NCBI GenBank assembly: GCA_900541335.1
Contig: UQJC01000008.1
Location: 1-53,983 of the forward strand
Length of the DNA stretch: 53,983 nt
Direction of reading: 5' to 3'
Source: an uncultured Prevotella sp.
GTDB taxonomy: Bacteria; Bacteroidota; Bacteroidia; Bacteroidales; Bacteroidaceae
Below are positions 1 through 7,481 of this stretch, piece by piece; position 1 is the first letter of the stretch; each line of letters begins with the position of its first letter. A program made the translations under genes and the position numbers. The notes below the pieces were generated by a model. It saw nothing but the letters and a program-made list of their open reading frames with translations. It was not told where the DNA came from and searched no databases.

Positions 1-100
1 ACAAGTTTTTCTCTTCATCAATCTGAACATATTCATAGCTCATTTGCTGAAGAGTCGCGATAAGTCCATTTTCGAGTGCTGCTTCACTTTGTAACGGCAT
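1..100 (-). CDS. hsdR: Type I restriction enzyme R subunit, N-terminal fragment
   Basis: Only the first 33 codons lie in the window; the gene runs off the left edge. The translation begins MPLQSEAALENGLIATL and continues with SYEYVQIDEEKNL. This resembles the usual opening of HsdR proteins (Q-E-x-x-LE-x-x-LI, then a Y-E-Y/F-V segment and an E-E/D-x-L). HsdR is the ATP-dependent translocase and endonuclease subunit of type I restriction complexes and acts with HsdM and HsdS. The ATG at 98-100 opens the frame. No hsdM or hsdS is visible upstream; the preceding sequence is degraded, so this may be an isolated or broken locus. The identification rests on a short N-terminal similarity. Confidence 0.55.
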   Translation of the reverse strand, partial: MPLQSEAALENGLIATLQQMSYEYVQIDEEKNL

Positions 101-560
101 ATACTGATATTCTTTATTTCATTAAACCATACGGGTTCGTTGTAGGTATCAAACTGCAAAATTCCTGTTCCTTTATTCTCGGAGCATGATTTTGACGACT
201 ATTCTTGAATGGGTAAACCAAGGCAGTTCGCCTAGTTCTGCTATTGCAGTTGCATTTCTAGCAGAAATGGTTATTTCCTTGATTATCTTAGATGTATTTC
301 GCATCGTTATCTGTTTTTCTAGGCAGAAGACTACTGCCTACAAAGATAGTATTTTTTACTAATAAGACACAACAGCAGGGGCGTTTTCCTGCTTGAACAT
401 ATCTAACCCTTAATTTTCCTGCGTTTGGCTTCCAGTTTGGTCTTTCTTTTCTCGGTAGCTTCAGTTTCTGTAGTTTCCTGCTTTGAAGTTGTTCTTGAAG
501 ATAAGACCTTCGGACTATCCTGTTTCTCAGTGTGAACTGGCGGAACTCCACTTGTTAATA
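101..560 (-). other. Degraded stretch upstream of hsdR, no intact gene
   Basis: No frame here resembles a complete protein. On the minus strand there are short open stretches that end in stops, including a 42-codon frame starting near position 304 and an 87-codon frame (288-551) rich in Arg, Lys and Cys with no recognisable domain. A stop-terminated stretch near 541-600 reads PKIVQQRLG, which recalls tyrosine recombinases, but nothing else supports that. The best reading is decayed accessory DNA next to a restriction locus. Confidence 0.4.
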
Positions 561-600
561 ACCTGTTCCCCAAGTCGTTGCTGTACTATCTTTGGTTGAA

Positions 601-840
601 TTGCTTGCGATATCACCTACAAAGACTGTAAACGAAGGTCTCAACACTCGGTCTGTCTCATACCAAAACCGTCATCTTTGATTAAAGTGCATGCGATGTC
701 ATCTGCTAAGACTATGAACGAACCTCTCAACACTCGGGATGCTTCCTACGGGAGCCGTAAGGGTAGGTCTCAACACTTGGGACGGCTCACACGGGAGCCG
801 TAAAAGGTCATCCCAACACTCGTAAAGCTCCACGTGAGCA
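601..840. repeat. Imperfect 43-bp tandem repeat array
   Basis: The core TCTCAACACTCGG occurs at 639-651 and 725-737, as TCTCAACACTTGG at 768-780, and in weaker form (TCCCAACACTCG) at 811-822. The spacings are 86, 43 and 43 bp, so one unit between the first two is degenerate. A longer direct repeat includes the core: 601-651 resembles 686-737. Units carry a dyad after the core, best in the third: ACGGCTC (782-788) faces GAGCCGT (795-801). It is non-coding as far as can be seen. The units are too short and too diverged for CRISPR. Confidence 0.6.
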
Positions 841-1088
841 TCATAAATAATGCTAGTAAGCTGTTGAGAGAATCGATTCAGTGCCCGCATGATTCTTTCC
901 GCTAATAAGTAACCTTATCATCTGTTCTCCTATCCCAAAAATCTTCACTCCCCACAGCCCCCTAACGTTTTTCCTTCCCCAAGAATCAACGGATTGAAAT
1001 TTATTTCTAACTTCGCACGGGCTTGAAAAGCCAAGCCATAAAATGCATAAACAACCAATCATCCAACATTTACTAAAGTAACATAGCT

Positions 1089-1403
1089 ATGGAAAAGATT
1101 ATCACTGATGCCAACATTGCTGAAATCATGGCAACTGGTTTACCCGTCGTTATCGACTTCTCTGCCACTTGGTGTGGTCCCTGCAAGAAAATTGCACCCA
1201 TCATCGAAGAACTCGCTGGTGAATACGAAGGTCGCGTAGTGATTGGCAAGTGTGACGTAGACGAAAACGATGAGCTTACTGCAAAGTATGGTATCCGCAA
1301 CGTGCCTACGGTCCTCTTCATCAAGGGCGGCGAAGTAGTTGACAAGCACGTAGGTGCTGCTGCTAAGAGCGACTTCGTACAGAAAGTTGAAGCACTCCTC
1401 TAA
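1089..1403 (+). CDS. trxA: Thioredoxin
   Basis: This 104-residue protein has the thioredoxin fold and the active site WCGPC within SATWCGPCKK. The later conserved cis-Pro segment is present as VPTVLFIKGG. Its length is that of standard thioredoxin 1. It is a cytoplasmic dithiol-disulfide carrier that reduces protein disulfides and feeds reducing enzymes. There is no signal peptide, so it is not one of the exported thioredoxin-like proteins common in this phylum. A weak Bacteroidetes -7 element (TAACTTCG, 1008-1015) lies about 75 bp upstream without a clear -33 element. The next gene follows on the same strand and the pair ends in the terminator at 1811-1873. Confidence 0.95.
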   Translation: MEKIITDANIAEIMATGLPVVIDFSATWCGPCKKIAPIIEELAGEYEGRVVIGKCDVDENDELTAKYGIRNVPTVLFIKGGEVVDKHVGAAAKSDFVQKVEALL

Positions 1404-1452
1404 TATTCCTTCTAACCCGATGGCAGCAATGCCTTCACACAACGTTCCGACT

Positions 1453-1782
1453 ATGAATATTGACGAAGAACTCCTGCTCGACGCTCAGGAAGACGCACAG
1501 GCTGTGGCCTACATCAAGTCACACTTGCCCCAAGAGCTTCAGGAAAAGTACACCGAAGAAGAGCTTTATTACTTCCTCGATCTCATCTACGATTACTATG
1601 CCACGAGCGGCATCCTCGACAAGACGGCTGACAAGGACGGCTACATCGAAATCGATGCAGAAGTTATTGCTGACTACATCGCCCAAAAGGCCAAGAAAGA
1701 AGGAATGGGCGATTTTGCTGCCGAAGACCTTCTCTTTGTGGTAGAAGCTCACATGGACATGGAAGAGGACATGGAGGAATAA
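1453..1782 (+). CDS. Conserved Bacteroidales acidic protein of unknown function
   Basis: A small acidic protein of about 109 residues beginning MNIDEELLLDAQED. It is dominated by Glu/Asp and ends in an acidic tail with repeated MEED. No catalytic motif, signal peptide or membrane segment is visible; it looks helical and cytoplasmic. Similar short proteins next to trxA or dnaE recur in Bacteroidales, from recall, and none has a known function to my knowledge. The frame is open further upstream and has ATGs at 1420 and 1429; 1453 is preferred because the conserved-looking part starts there, but 1420, only 16 bp after the trxA stop, is also possible. It is probably cotranscribed with trxA. Confidence 0.7.
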   Translation: MNIDEELLLDAQEDAQAVAYIKSHLPQELQEKYTEEELYYFLDLIYDYYATSGILDKTADKDGYIEIDAEVIADYIAQKAKKEGMGDFAAEDLLFVVEAHMDMEEDMEE

Positions 1783-1810
1783 CCTCTTTTCTCTCCTATA
1801 AAATCCTTAT

Positions 1811-1873
1811 ACGTTTCCGACAAGGCTGTTGTTAGGGTTCATCCCAACAACAACTTGGCGGAAACGTTTTTTT
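1811..1873 (+). terminator. Intrinsic terminator after trxA operon
   Basis: A long interrupted stem starts with ACGTTTCCG, continues through CAAG and TGTTGTT, and returns as AACAACA, CTTG and CGGAAACGT. It is followed directly by a run of T residues. Position and shape fit a Rho-independent terminator for the two genes upstream. Confidence 0.9.
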
Positions 1874-2005
1874 ATGCCTTTTACTTGCAACCTGCCAAAA
1901 GTTCATCACAGTTGGGTTTAACTCGGCTTGTCGGATAAGTGAATCACTCGATAAAGCCAGGGGGAGGTGCTGGTTCATTGGCTATGGTATTAGGTGGGCA
2001 CCATA

Positions 2006-2184
2006 ACCCCCGAAGGGGTGACAGCAAATTACCACAGAAGGGAAATAGGGATATTTCGTTCGATGTGGATTCGTTTGAGCTGCCACCCCTCCGGGGTTCG
2101 ATACTTATTAAAGGTCGTTATCCTTTACCTAGGGTTCCGCTTTGCTCCACCCTAGGCTAAGTCCCTGCCACCCCTTCGGGGTTC
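2006..2184. repeat. Cluster of REP-like palindromes
   Basis: Three copies of a short palindrome of the type CTGCCACCCCTTCGGGGTTC are present: at 2165-2184, at 2080-2100 (with CTCCGGGG) and inverted at 2006-2024 (CCCCCGAAGGGGTGACAG). Between the last two lies a separate palindrome with arms CCTAGGGT (2128-2135) and ACCCTAGG (2149-2156). Repeated hairpins of this kind lie between genes in many Bacteroidetes genomes, from recall. A 73-codon open frame across them (1939-2160) is not a believable gene. Confidence 0.65.
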
Positions 2185-2253
2185 TTTTCTACGCTCTGGT
2201 TATCAAGGAAGTGAATACGTTGAGATACATTTAAAAGACTGTTTCCGTATATA

Positions 2254-2296
2254 AGAGAAGAAGGTGCATCGTGTAATACGACACACCTTCTTCTCT
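2254..2296 (-). terminator. Hairpin terminator of dnaE
   Basis: A 13-bp perfect stem, AGAGAAGAAGGTG (2254-2266) with CACCTTCTTCTCT (2284-2296), has an inner TCGT/ACGA pairing. It lies 40 bp beyond the dnaE stop codon. The minus-strand sequence after it is only moderately T-rich, so termination there is likely but not certain. Confidence 0.7.
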
Positions 2297-2335
2297 TGTG
2301 TTGGGGCTTTCGGTTGAAAAGCAGAACGATTGTGA

Positions 2336-5300
2336 TTAATTGATTTTGTACTCCAGAGCATTTTCGCTATCCAGGAAGTCGAGCAAGCTTCGTTCCACAT
2401 TCAGTTTGAATGTACGTGTTTGGAGCAGTAGGCTGACTTGCTTGGTGTGGTCGATGACCTGGAAGTAAACCTCCGTTTGACCTTGATTGCGTTCGAAGAC
2501 GGAGAGCATCTCGCTGGCCAGTTGGTCTGTCAAGGCGTCTAAGCGGATGGAGATGGTAATTGACTTAATCTTTTGGTCTTTGACATCGGTGAGAAACTCC
2601 ACGCGCCCGACTGATAAATCATAAGTGCCTTCCTTCCAGCGACGTTGTTCCACCTTGGCTGTGATAAAGAGCGAATTGCCCACCGAGAAGTAACCTCGGA
2701 GGCGCGCCCAGTCTTCACCAAAGAGCGGCAGCTCACCGGCACCGCTGTAGTCCTCAATCTTGACAATACCAAAAGGTTTGCCGTTGCGGGCTTGCCCCTC
2801 ACGAATGTCGGTCACAATGCCACCGAAAGTAATGTCGCGGTTGGCCAGTGCGTTGAGGTCAGCCAATTCAATCATGCGCGTCGTGCAGACCTTGTCGATG
2901 ATAATCTTGAAGGGGTCGAGCGGATGGCCCGAGATGTAAATACCGATGAGGTCGCGTTCGCGGTTAAGACGTTCGAGGTGCGACCATTCGGGGCAGTTGG
3001 CAGGGGGTTGAGGCTTGGCAATCTCAATGGTTTCCATCGGACCAAAGAGTGACATGGTCGTTTCGGCTTTGTCCTGTTGGTAACGGTTGCCATAGCGCAC
3101 AATTTCGTCGAGGAATGTTTCGTTAGCGTCTCCCTTCGTTACATATTGTTCGCGCTTAATGTTGCCGAGGCTGTCGAAGGCACCTGCCAAGGCAAGGCTT
3201 TCGAGTGACTTCTTATTGCAGGCCGAAAGGTTGACACGTTCCACAAAGTCATAGATTGACTTGTAGACACCGTTCTGTTCGCGTTCCCTCAGAATTTCTT
3301 GTACTGCCGCTTCGCCGACCCCCTTGACTGCTCCCATACCAAAACGAATGTCGCCTTGGTGTGTCACACTGAACTTCAGCAAACTCTCGTTGACATCGGG
3401 ACCCAAGGTGTGGATGCCCATGCTCTTGCATTCGTCCATCAGTTTGGAAATGGTCGAAATGTCTGCCAAGCTTCGGCTCATCACACCTGCCATGTACTGT
3501 GAGGGGAAGTTGGCCTTGAGGTAAGCTGTTTGGTAAGCAACCCACGAGTAGCACGTAGCGTGACTCTTATTAAAGGCATAGGAGGCAAAGGCTCGCCAGT
3601 CTTCCCAAATCTTTTCGAGTGCCTTCGGGTCGTGTCCGTTCTTGGTACCTCCCGCGATAAACTTCGGGTACATGTGGTTTAGTTTGTCAATGAGCTTTTT
3701 ACCCATTGCCTTACGCAGGGCATCGCTCTCACCACGGGTGAAGTCTGCAATTTCGCGGGAGAGGAGCATGACTTGCTCCTGGTAGACGGTGATGCCGTAG
3801 GTGTCCTTGAGGTACTTCTCCATACACGGCAAGTCGTATGTAATCGGTTCGTCGCCGTGCTTACGTGCAATGAAGGAGGGGATGTACTGCATCGGGCCCG
3901 GACGGTAGAGGGCATTCATGGCGATGAGGTCCTCGAAGGTGGAGGGTTGGAGTTCGCGCAAGTATTTCTGCATACCCGTACTTTCGAACTGGAACGTACC
4001 GATGGTGCGGCCGTCGCAGTAGAGCTGGTAAGTCGCCGGGTCCTCGATGCTGATGTTGTCGATGTCGATGGTAACGCCCAGTGAAATGCGGATGTTCTCG
4101 ATGGCCTCCTTGATGATAGAAAGTGTCTTCAGTCCGAGGAAGTCCATCTTGATGAGTCCTGTTTCCTCGATGACCTTACCTTCGTATTGTGTACAGTGAA
4201 GCTCCTCGCCTGTTTCCTTATCTTTGGCAGTCGAGACGGGCACCCAGTCGGAGATGTTGTCACGGCAGATGATGAAGCCACAGGCATGCACTCCCGTATT
4301 GCGGACATTGCCTTCAAGCATCTTGGCGTAGCGGATGGTGTCGCGCATGAGCGGGTCTGCTGAAGTTTCGGCTTCGCGCAATTCGGGAATGGCGGCAATG
4401 GCATTGTTGAGGTTCATCTTGGGCACCTTGCCGTCAGGTCCTTCGGGAAGTTTGTCGGGGATGAGCTTACAGAGGGCGTTGGAGGTCGAAATGGGGAGTT
4501 TCTGTACGCGTGCCACGTCCTTGATGGCCAGCTTCGTAGCCATCGTGCCGTAGGTGATGATGTGTGCCACATTGTCTGCTCCGTATTTTTGCGTCACCCA
4601 GTTCAATACGCGGCCACGACCATCATCGTCGAAGTCGACGTCGATATCGGGGAGTGAGATACGGTCTGGGTTCAAGAAACGCTCAAAAAGCAAGTCGTAC
4701 TTGATGGGGTCGACCTGCGTAATGCCCAAGCAGTAGGCTACGGCACTACCTGCTGCCGATCCACGACCCGGCCCCACACTGACATCAAGCTCCTCGCGGG
4801 CTGCACGGATGTAGTCTTGCACAATGAGGAAGTAGCCCGGGAAACCCATGGTCTTCATGATGTGCAATTCAAACTTGATACGCTCTGCCACTTCGTCGGA
4901 GAGGGGATTGCCGTAACGCTTGTAGGCACCTTCGTAGGAAATCTTGGCAAGGTAGTCGGCTTCGAGTTTGATACGATAGAGCTTATCGAAACCGCCGAGC
5001 TTCTTAATCTTGTCCATGCCTTCCTCATCGCTGATTACCACATTGCCGTTTTCGTCGCGGGTAAACTCCTCAAAGAGGTCTTGCTCCGTAAACTTCTTCC
5101 GGTATTCCTCCTCCGTACCAAAGTCTTCGGGGATGGCGAAGTTGGGCATAATCGGTGCATGGTCGATGGAGTAGGTTTCGATTTTGTTACAGATGTCGCA
5201 GGTATTGGCTAACGCTTCTGGCAGGTCAGCAAAGACCTCGTTCATCTCTGCCTGCGTCTTAAACCATTCTTGCTTGGTATAAAGCATACGGTTGGGGTCA

Positions 5301-6202
5301 TCGAGGTCACGGCCCGTCGAGAGGCAGATGAGGCGGTCGTGGGCTTCGGCATTCTCCTCGTCAACAAAGTGACAGTCGTTCGAGCAGATGTATTTTACCC
5401 CCGTCTTCTGAGCCAGTTCGAGAATGTGCTCATTGACTTCGACCTGGATGGGGTAGGTCTCTCGGTTTGCGCGGATGGCTGGGTCCTTCACCTCGTGGCG
5501 TTGCAATTCAAGGTAATAGTCGTCGCCAAAGACGCGCTTGAACCACAGGATGGCTTCTTCTGCCTCCTGCAATTGTCCCTTCATAATCTTCTGCGGTACC
5601 TCTCCACCCAAACAGGCAGAACAGACAATGAGTCCTTCGTGGAACTCCTCCAAGTCCTTGTGGTCGGTACGCGGACGCATGTAGAAACCATCGACCCACG
5701 AACGCGAAACCAATTTGATGAGGTTGTGGTAGCCCTGTTCGTTTTTAGCTAGTACGACCAAGTGCCAACCCGATTGGTCTACACGTTCCTTTTTCAGATT
5801 TTTATCCCTTCGGCGTGATACATACATCTCGCAACCGAAGATAGGCTTGAAGCGTGCAGCCGGTCCGTGCTTTAGCAGTGTGGCCTCACAGTCAGCAATC
5901 AGTTCGTCGATCGTCTTGCCCTCATCGGGATTGTTGCCTTCTTTATCCAACTTGGGTTGGTACGTACCGTCTTTAAGGGCGGTCAGTTTAGCTTGCGCCT
6001 CTTTGACCGCCTTTTTGGCTTTTCCGCATACCTTGTTGGTGTAGTTAAAGAATTCCTTGATGCCCATCATGTTGCCGTGGTCAGTAATCGCCATACCAGG
6101 CATACCGTCACGAATGGCTTTATCGACCAGGTTGGGGATGGACGCTTGTCCGTCAAGGATGGAGTATTGCGTGTGGACGTGCAGATGAACGTAGGGTTGC
6201 AT
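2336..6202 (-). CDS. dnaE: DNA polymerase III alpha subunit
   Basis: About 1288 residues, the replicative polymerase subunit. The N-terminal PHP domain is clear from MQPYVHLHVHTQYSILDG and later AITDHGNMMG. The polymerase core follows with GPGRGSAAGS and the acidic catalytic segment LPDIDVDFDDDGRGRV. The remaining core reads through HACGFIIC and YRPGPM, and the C-terminal third holds the helix-hairpin-helix and OB-fold regions. The longest frame opens 16 codons upstream (to 6250) with a hydrophobic stretch unlike DnaE; the ATG at 6200-6202 gives the family N-terminus. It is transcribed divergently from nagB, with a -7 element at 6355-6362 and a structured leader. The exonuclease (epsilon) activity is not in this polypeptide. 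Confidence 0.97.
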   Translation of the reverse strand: MQPYVHLHVHTQYSILDGQASIPNLVDKAIRDGMPGMAITDHGNMMGIKEFFNYTNKVCGKAKKAVKEAQAKLTALKDGTYQPKLDKEGNNPDEGKTIDELIADCEATLLKHGPAARFKPIFGCEMYVSRRRDKNLKKERVDQSGWHLVVLAKNEQGYHNLIKLVSRSWVDGFYMRPRTDHKDLEEFHEGLIVCSACLGGEVPQKIMKGQLQEAEEAILWFKRVFGDDYYLELQRHEVKDPAIRANRETYPIQVEVNEHILELAQKTGVKYICSNDCHFVDEENAEAHDRLICLSTGRDLDDPNRMLYTKQEWFKTQAEMNEVFADLPEALANTCDICNKIETYSIDHAPIMPNFAIPEDFGTEEEYRKKFTEQDLFEEFTRDENGNVVISDEEGMDKIKKLGGFDKLYRIKLEADYLAKISYEGAYKRYGNPLSDEVAERIKFELHIMKTMGFPGYFLIVQDYIRAAREELDVSVGPGRGSAAGSAVAYCLGITQVDPIKYDLLFERFLNPDRISLPDIDVDFDDDGRGRVLNWVTQKYGADNVAHIITYGTMATKLAIKDVARVQKLPISTSNALCKLIPDKLPEGPDGKVPKMNLNNAIAAIPELREAETSADPLMRDTIRYAKMLEGNVRNTGVHACGFIICRDNISDWVPVSTAKDKETGEELHCTQYEGKVIEETGLIKMDFLGLKTLSIIKEAIENIRISLGVTIDIDNISIEDPATYQLYCDGRTIGTFQFESTGMQKYLRELQPSTFEDLIAMNALYRPGPMQYIPSFIARKHGDEPITYDLPCMEKYLKDTYGITVYQEQVMLLSREIADFTRGESDALRKAMGKKLIDKLNHMYPKFIAGGTKNGHDPKALEKIWEDWRAFASYAFNKSHATCYSWVAYQTAYLKANFPSQYMAGVMSRSLADISTISKLMDECKSMGIHTLGPDVNESLLKFSVTHQGDIRFGMGAVKGVGEAAVQEILREREQNGVYKSIYDFVERVNLSACNKKSLESLALAGAFDSLGNIKREQYVTKGDANETFLDEIVRYGNRYQQDKAETTMSLFGPMETIEIAKPQPPANCPEWSHLERLNRERDLIGIYISGHPLDPFKIIIDKVCTTRMIELADLNALANRDITFGGIVTDIREGQARNGKPFGIVKIEDYSGAGELPLFGEDWARLRGYFSVGNSLFITAKVEQRRWKEGTYDLSVGRVEFLTDVKDQKIKSITISIRLDALTDQLASEMLSVFERNQGQTEVYFQVIDHTKQVSLLLQTRTFKLNVERSLLDFLDSENALEYKIN

Positions 6203-6231
6203 AGGAATAATTAGAAAGAGAAGATTGAGAG

Positions 6232-6349
6232 AAAAAAGGGGAGGAACCAAGAGGTGAATTCGAAGGAAAGCAGGAATATCCCTACCGCTACTTTCCGGTT
6301 TCAGTCCCCCTGTTAGTCAGGTAAGACTCGCTGTGGGGAGGGTTCCGAC
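6232..6349 (-). promoter_or_regulatory. Structured dnaE leader, possible attenuator
   Basis: On the transcribed minus strand the leader can fold into a multi-branch structure. The closing helix is 6341-6346 with 6243-6248 (GGAACC/GGTTCC). One branch pairs 6335-6339 with 6305-6309 and contains an inner AGTC/GACT hairpin. The other pairs 6291-6296 with 6265-6270 (GGAAAG/CTTTCC). The G-run at 6306-6310 could instead pair with the pyrimidine-rich segment at 6238-6244, which is followed by six Ts (6237-6232). That would make two exclusive states, one terminator-like. It matches no riboswitch class I recognise. Folding was done by eye. Confidence 0.45.
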
Positions 6350-6354
6350 CCGAG

Positions 6355-6362
6355 CAAAACTA
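6355..6362 (-). promoter_or_regulatory. Promoter -7 element of dnaE
   Basis: The minus strand reads TAGTTTTG, an exact match to the Bacteroidetes -7 consensus TAnnTTTG. A good TTTG -33 box is not visible at the expected spacing. Transcription would start near 6349, exactly where the foldable leader begins. Confidence 0.55.
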
Positions 6363-6432
6363 CAAAAACTAGCATAGACGGGAAAGCGTTTCTTTCTTAA
6401 AACTCCCAATCGCGAAAGAAAAGGCTGATTCC

Positions 6433-6464
6433 TTTGGATAGTAAGGCAAGTTTCTCTACTTTTG
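6433..6464 (+). promoter_or_regulatory. Promoter of nagB
   Basis: TTTG at 6433-6436 and TACTTTTG at 6457-6464 are separated by 20 bp. Both boxes match the primary sigma consensus of Bacteroidetes (TTTG, TAnnTTTG). The leader to the nagB start is about 45 nt, AT-rich and without obvious structure. Confidence 0.85.
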
Positions 6465-6514
6465 CAATCAGTCATTTACAAACATATTTTTATTCATAAT
6501 AAATTTCTAACATC

Positions 6515-7306
6515 ATGAGAGTTATCATCGAACCTGATTACGAGAAGTTGTCTCAATGGGCTGCTAACTACGTAGTAGACCGCATCAATGCAGCAAACCC
6601 CACGGCTGAAAAGCCCTTCGTACTTGGTTTGCCTACGGGTTCTTCTCCGCTGGGTATGTACAAGGCCCTGATTCAGGCTTACAAGGACGGTCGCGTGAGC
6701 TTCAAGAACGTGATGACCTTCAACATGGACGAGTATGTAGGTCTGCCCGAGTCTCATCCCGAGAGCTACCACTCTTTCATGGCCAATAACTTCTTCAACC
6801 ATATCGACTGCCCGAAGGAAAATATCCACATCCTCAATGGTAACGCTGAAGACCTCGTAGCTGAATGCGCTCATTACGAGCAGATGATTCAGGAAGCAGG
6901 TGGTATCGACCTCTTCATTGGTGGTATCGGTCCTGACGGTCACATCGCTTTCAACGAGCCGGGTAGCTCACTCACCAGCCGTACGCGTCAGAAGACGTTG
7001 ACCACGGACACGCGTGTAGCCAACTCTCGTTTCTTCGGTGGCAATCCTGACAATGTACCTGCTACGGCTGTAACGGTAGGTGTAGGTACGGTTATGTCTG
7101 CTAAGGAAGTGCTCATCCTCTGCAACGGCCACAACAAGGCTCGCGCTCTCCAAGCTGCTATCGAGGGTCCTGTAACGCAGATGTGGACTATCTCTGTTCT
7201 CCAGATGCACGAACACGGTATTATCGTTTGTGATGAGGCTGCTTGCGAAAGCATCACGCACGGTACGTACAAGTACTTCAAGGATATCGAGAAGGACAAC
7301 CTCTAA
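6515..7306 (+). CDS. nagB: Glucosamine-6-phosphate deaminase
   Basis: A 263-residue protein, full length for the family. It converts glucosamine 6-phosphate to fructose 6-phosphate and ammonia in the cytoplasm, the last step by which GlcNAc or sialic acid carbon enters glycolysis. Visible signatures are LGLPTGSSPLGMYKAL near residue 45, the MDEYVGL segment with a catalytic Asp, and GGIGPDGHIAFNEPGSS with the active-site Asp, His and Glu. The coding sequence uses a narrow set of preferred codons, as highly expressed genes do. It is monocistronic: its own consensus promoter lies upstream and a strong terminator downstream. Confidence 0.97.
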   Translation: MRVIIEPDYEKLSQWAANYVVDRINAANPTAEKPFVLGLPTGSSPLGMYKALIQAYKDGRVSFKNVMTFNMDEYVGLPESHPESYHSFMANNFFNHIDCPKENIHILNGNAEDLVAECAHYEQMIQEAGGIDLFIGGIGPDGHIAFNEPGSSLTSRTRQKTLTTDTRVANSRFFGGNPDNVPATAVTVGVGTVMSAKEVLILCNGHNKARALQAAIEGPVTQMWTISVLQMHEHGIIVCDEAACESITHGTYKYFKDIEKDNL

Positions 7307-7357
7307 TCAGCTACTCTCCGCTGTGTCCCGCAATGGATGTGGGATAAGGTAAAAAGT

Positions 7358-7400
7358 AAATCGGTTGACAACTCCGCGAGGAGATGTCAACCGATTTTTT
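7358..7400 (+). terminator. Intrinsic terminator of nagB
   Basis: A perfect 13-bp stem, AAATCGGTTGACA (7358-7370) with TGTCAACCGATTT (7385-7397), runs into a T-tract. This is a textbook Rho-independent terminator. Confidence 0.95.
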
Positions 7401-7481
7401 CATTGGGGTATATCACTGCTCACCCTTGATTTCGGGTGAGTGCTATTTTACTTGCGCATGGCTAGTGCTACACCAAACGGT

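Noticed and set aside
288..551. 87-codon minus-strand frame rich in Arg and Lys
   Set aside because: No family, no neighbouring support and it lies in degraded DNA.
541..600. Integrase-like string PKIVQQRLG on the minus strand
   Set aside because: Too short and ends in a stop; no other recombinase motif is present.
601..840. Possible CRISPR array
   Set aside because: Units are imperfect, the repeated core is only 13 bp, spacers resemble each other and no cas gene is nearby. The same reasoning applies to the arrays at 15003 and 28952, whose spacers are about 12 bp.
1939..2160. 73-codon open frame
   Set aside because: It runs through REP-like palindromes and has no protein-like composition.
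7419..7440. Short hairpin as terminator of the AddB-like gene
   Set aside because: The 7-bp stem is perfect but the minus strand lacks a T-tract beyond it.
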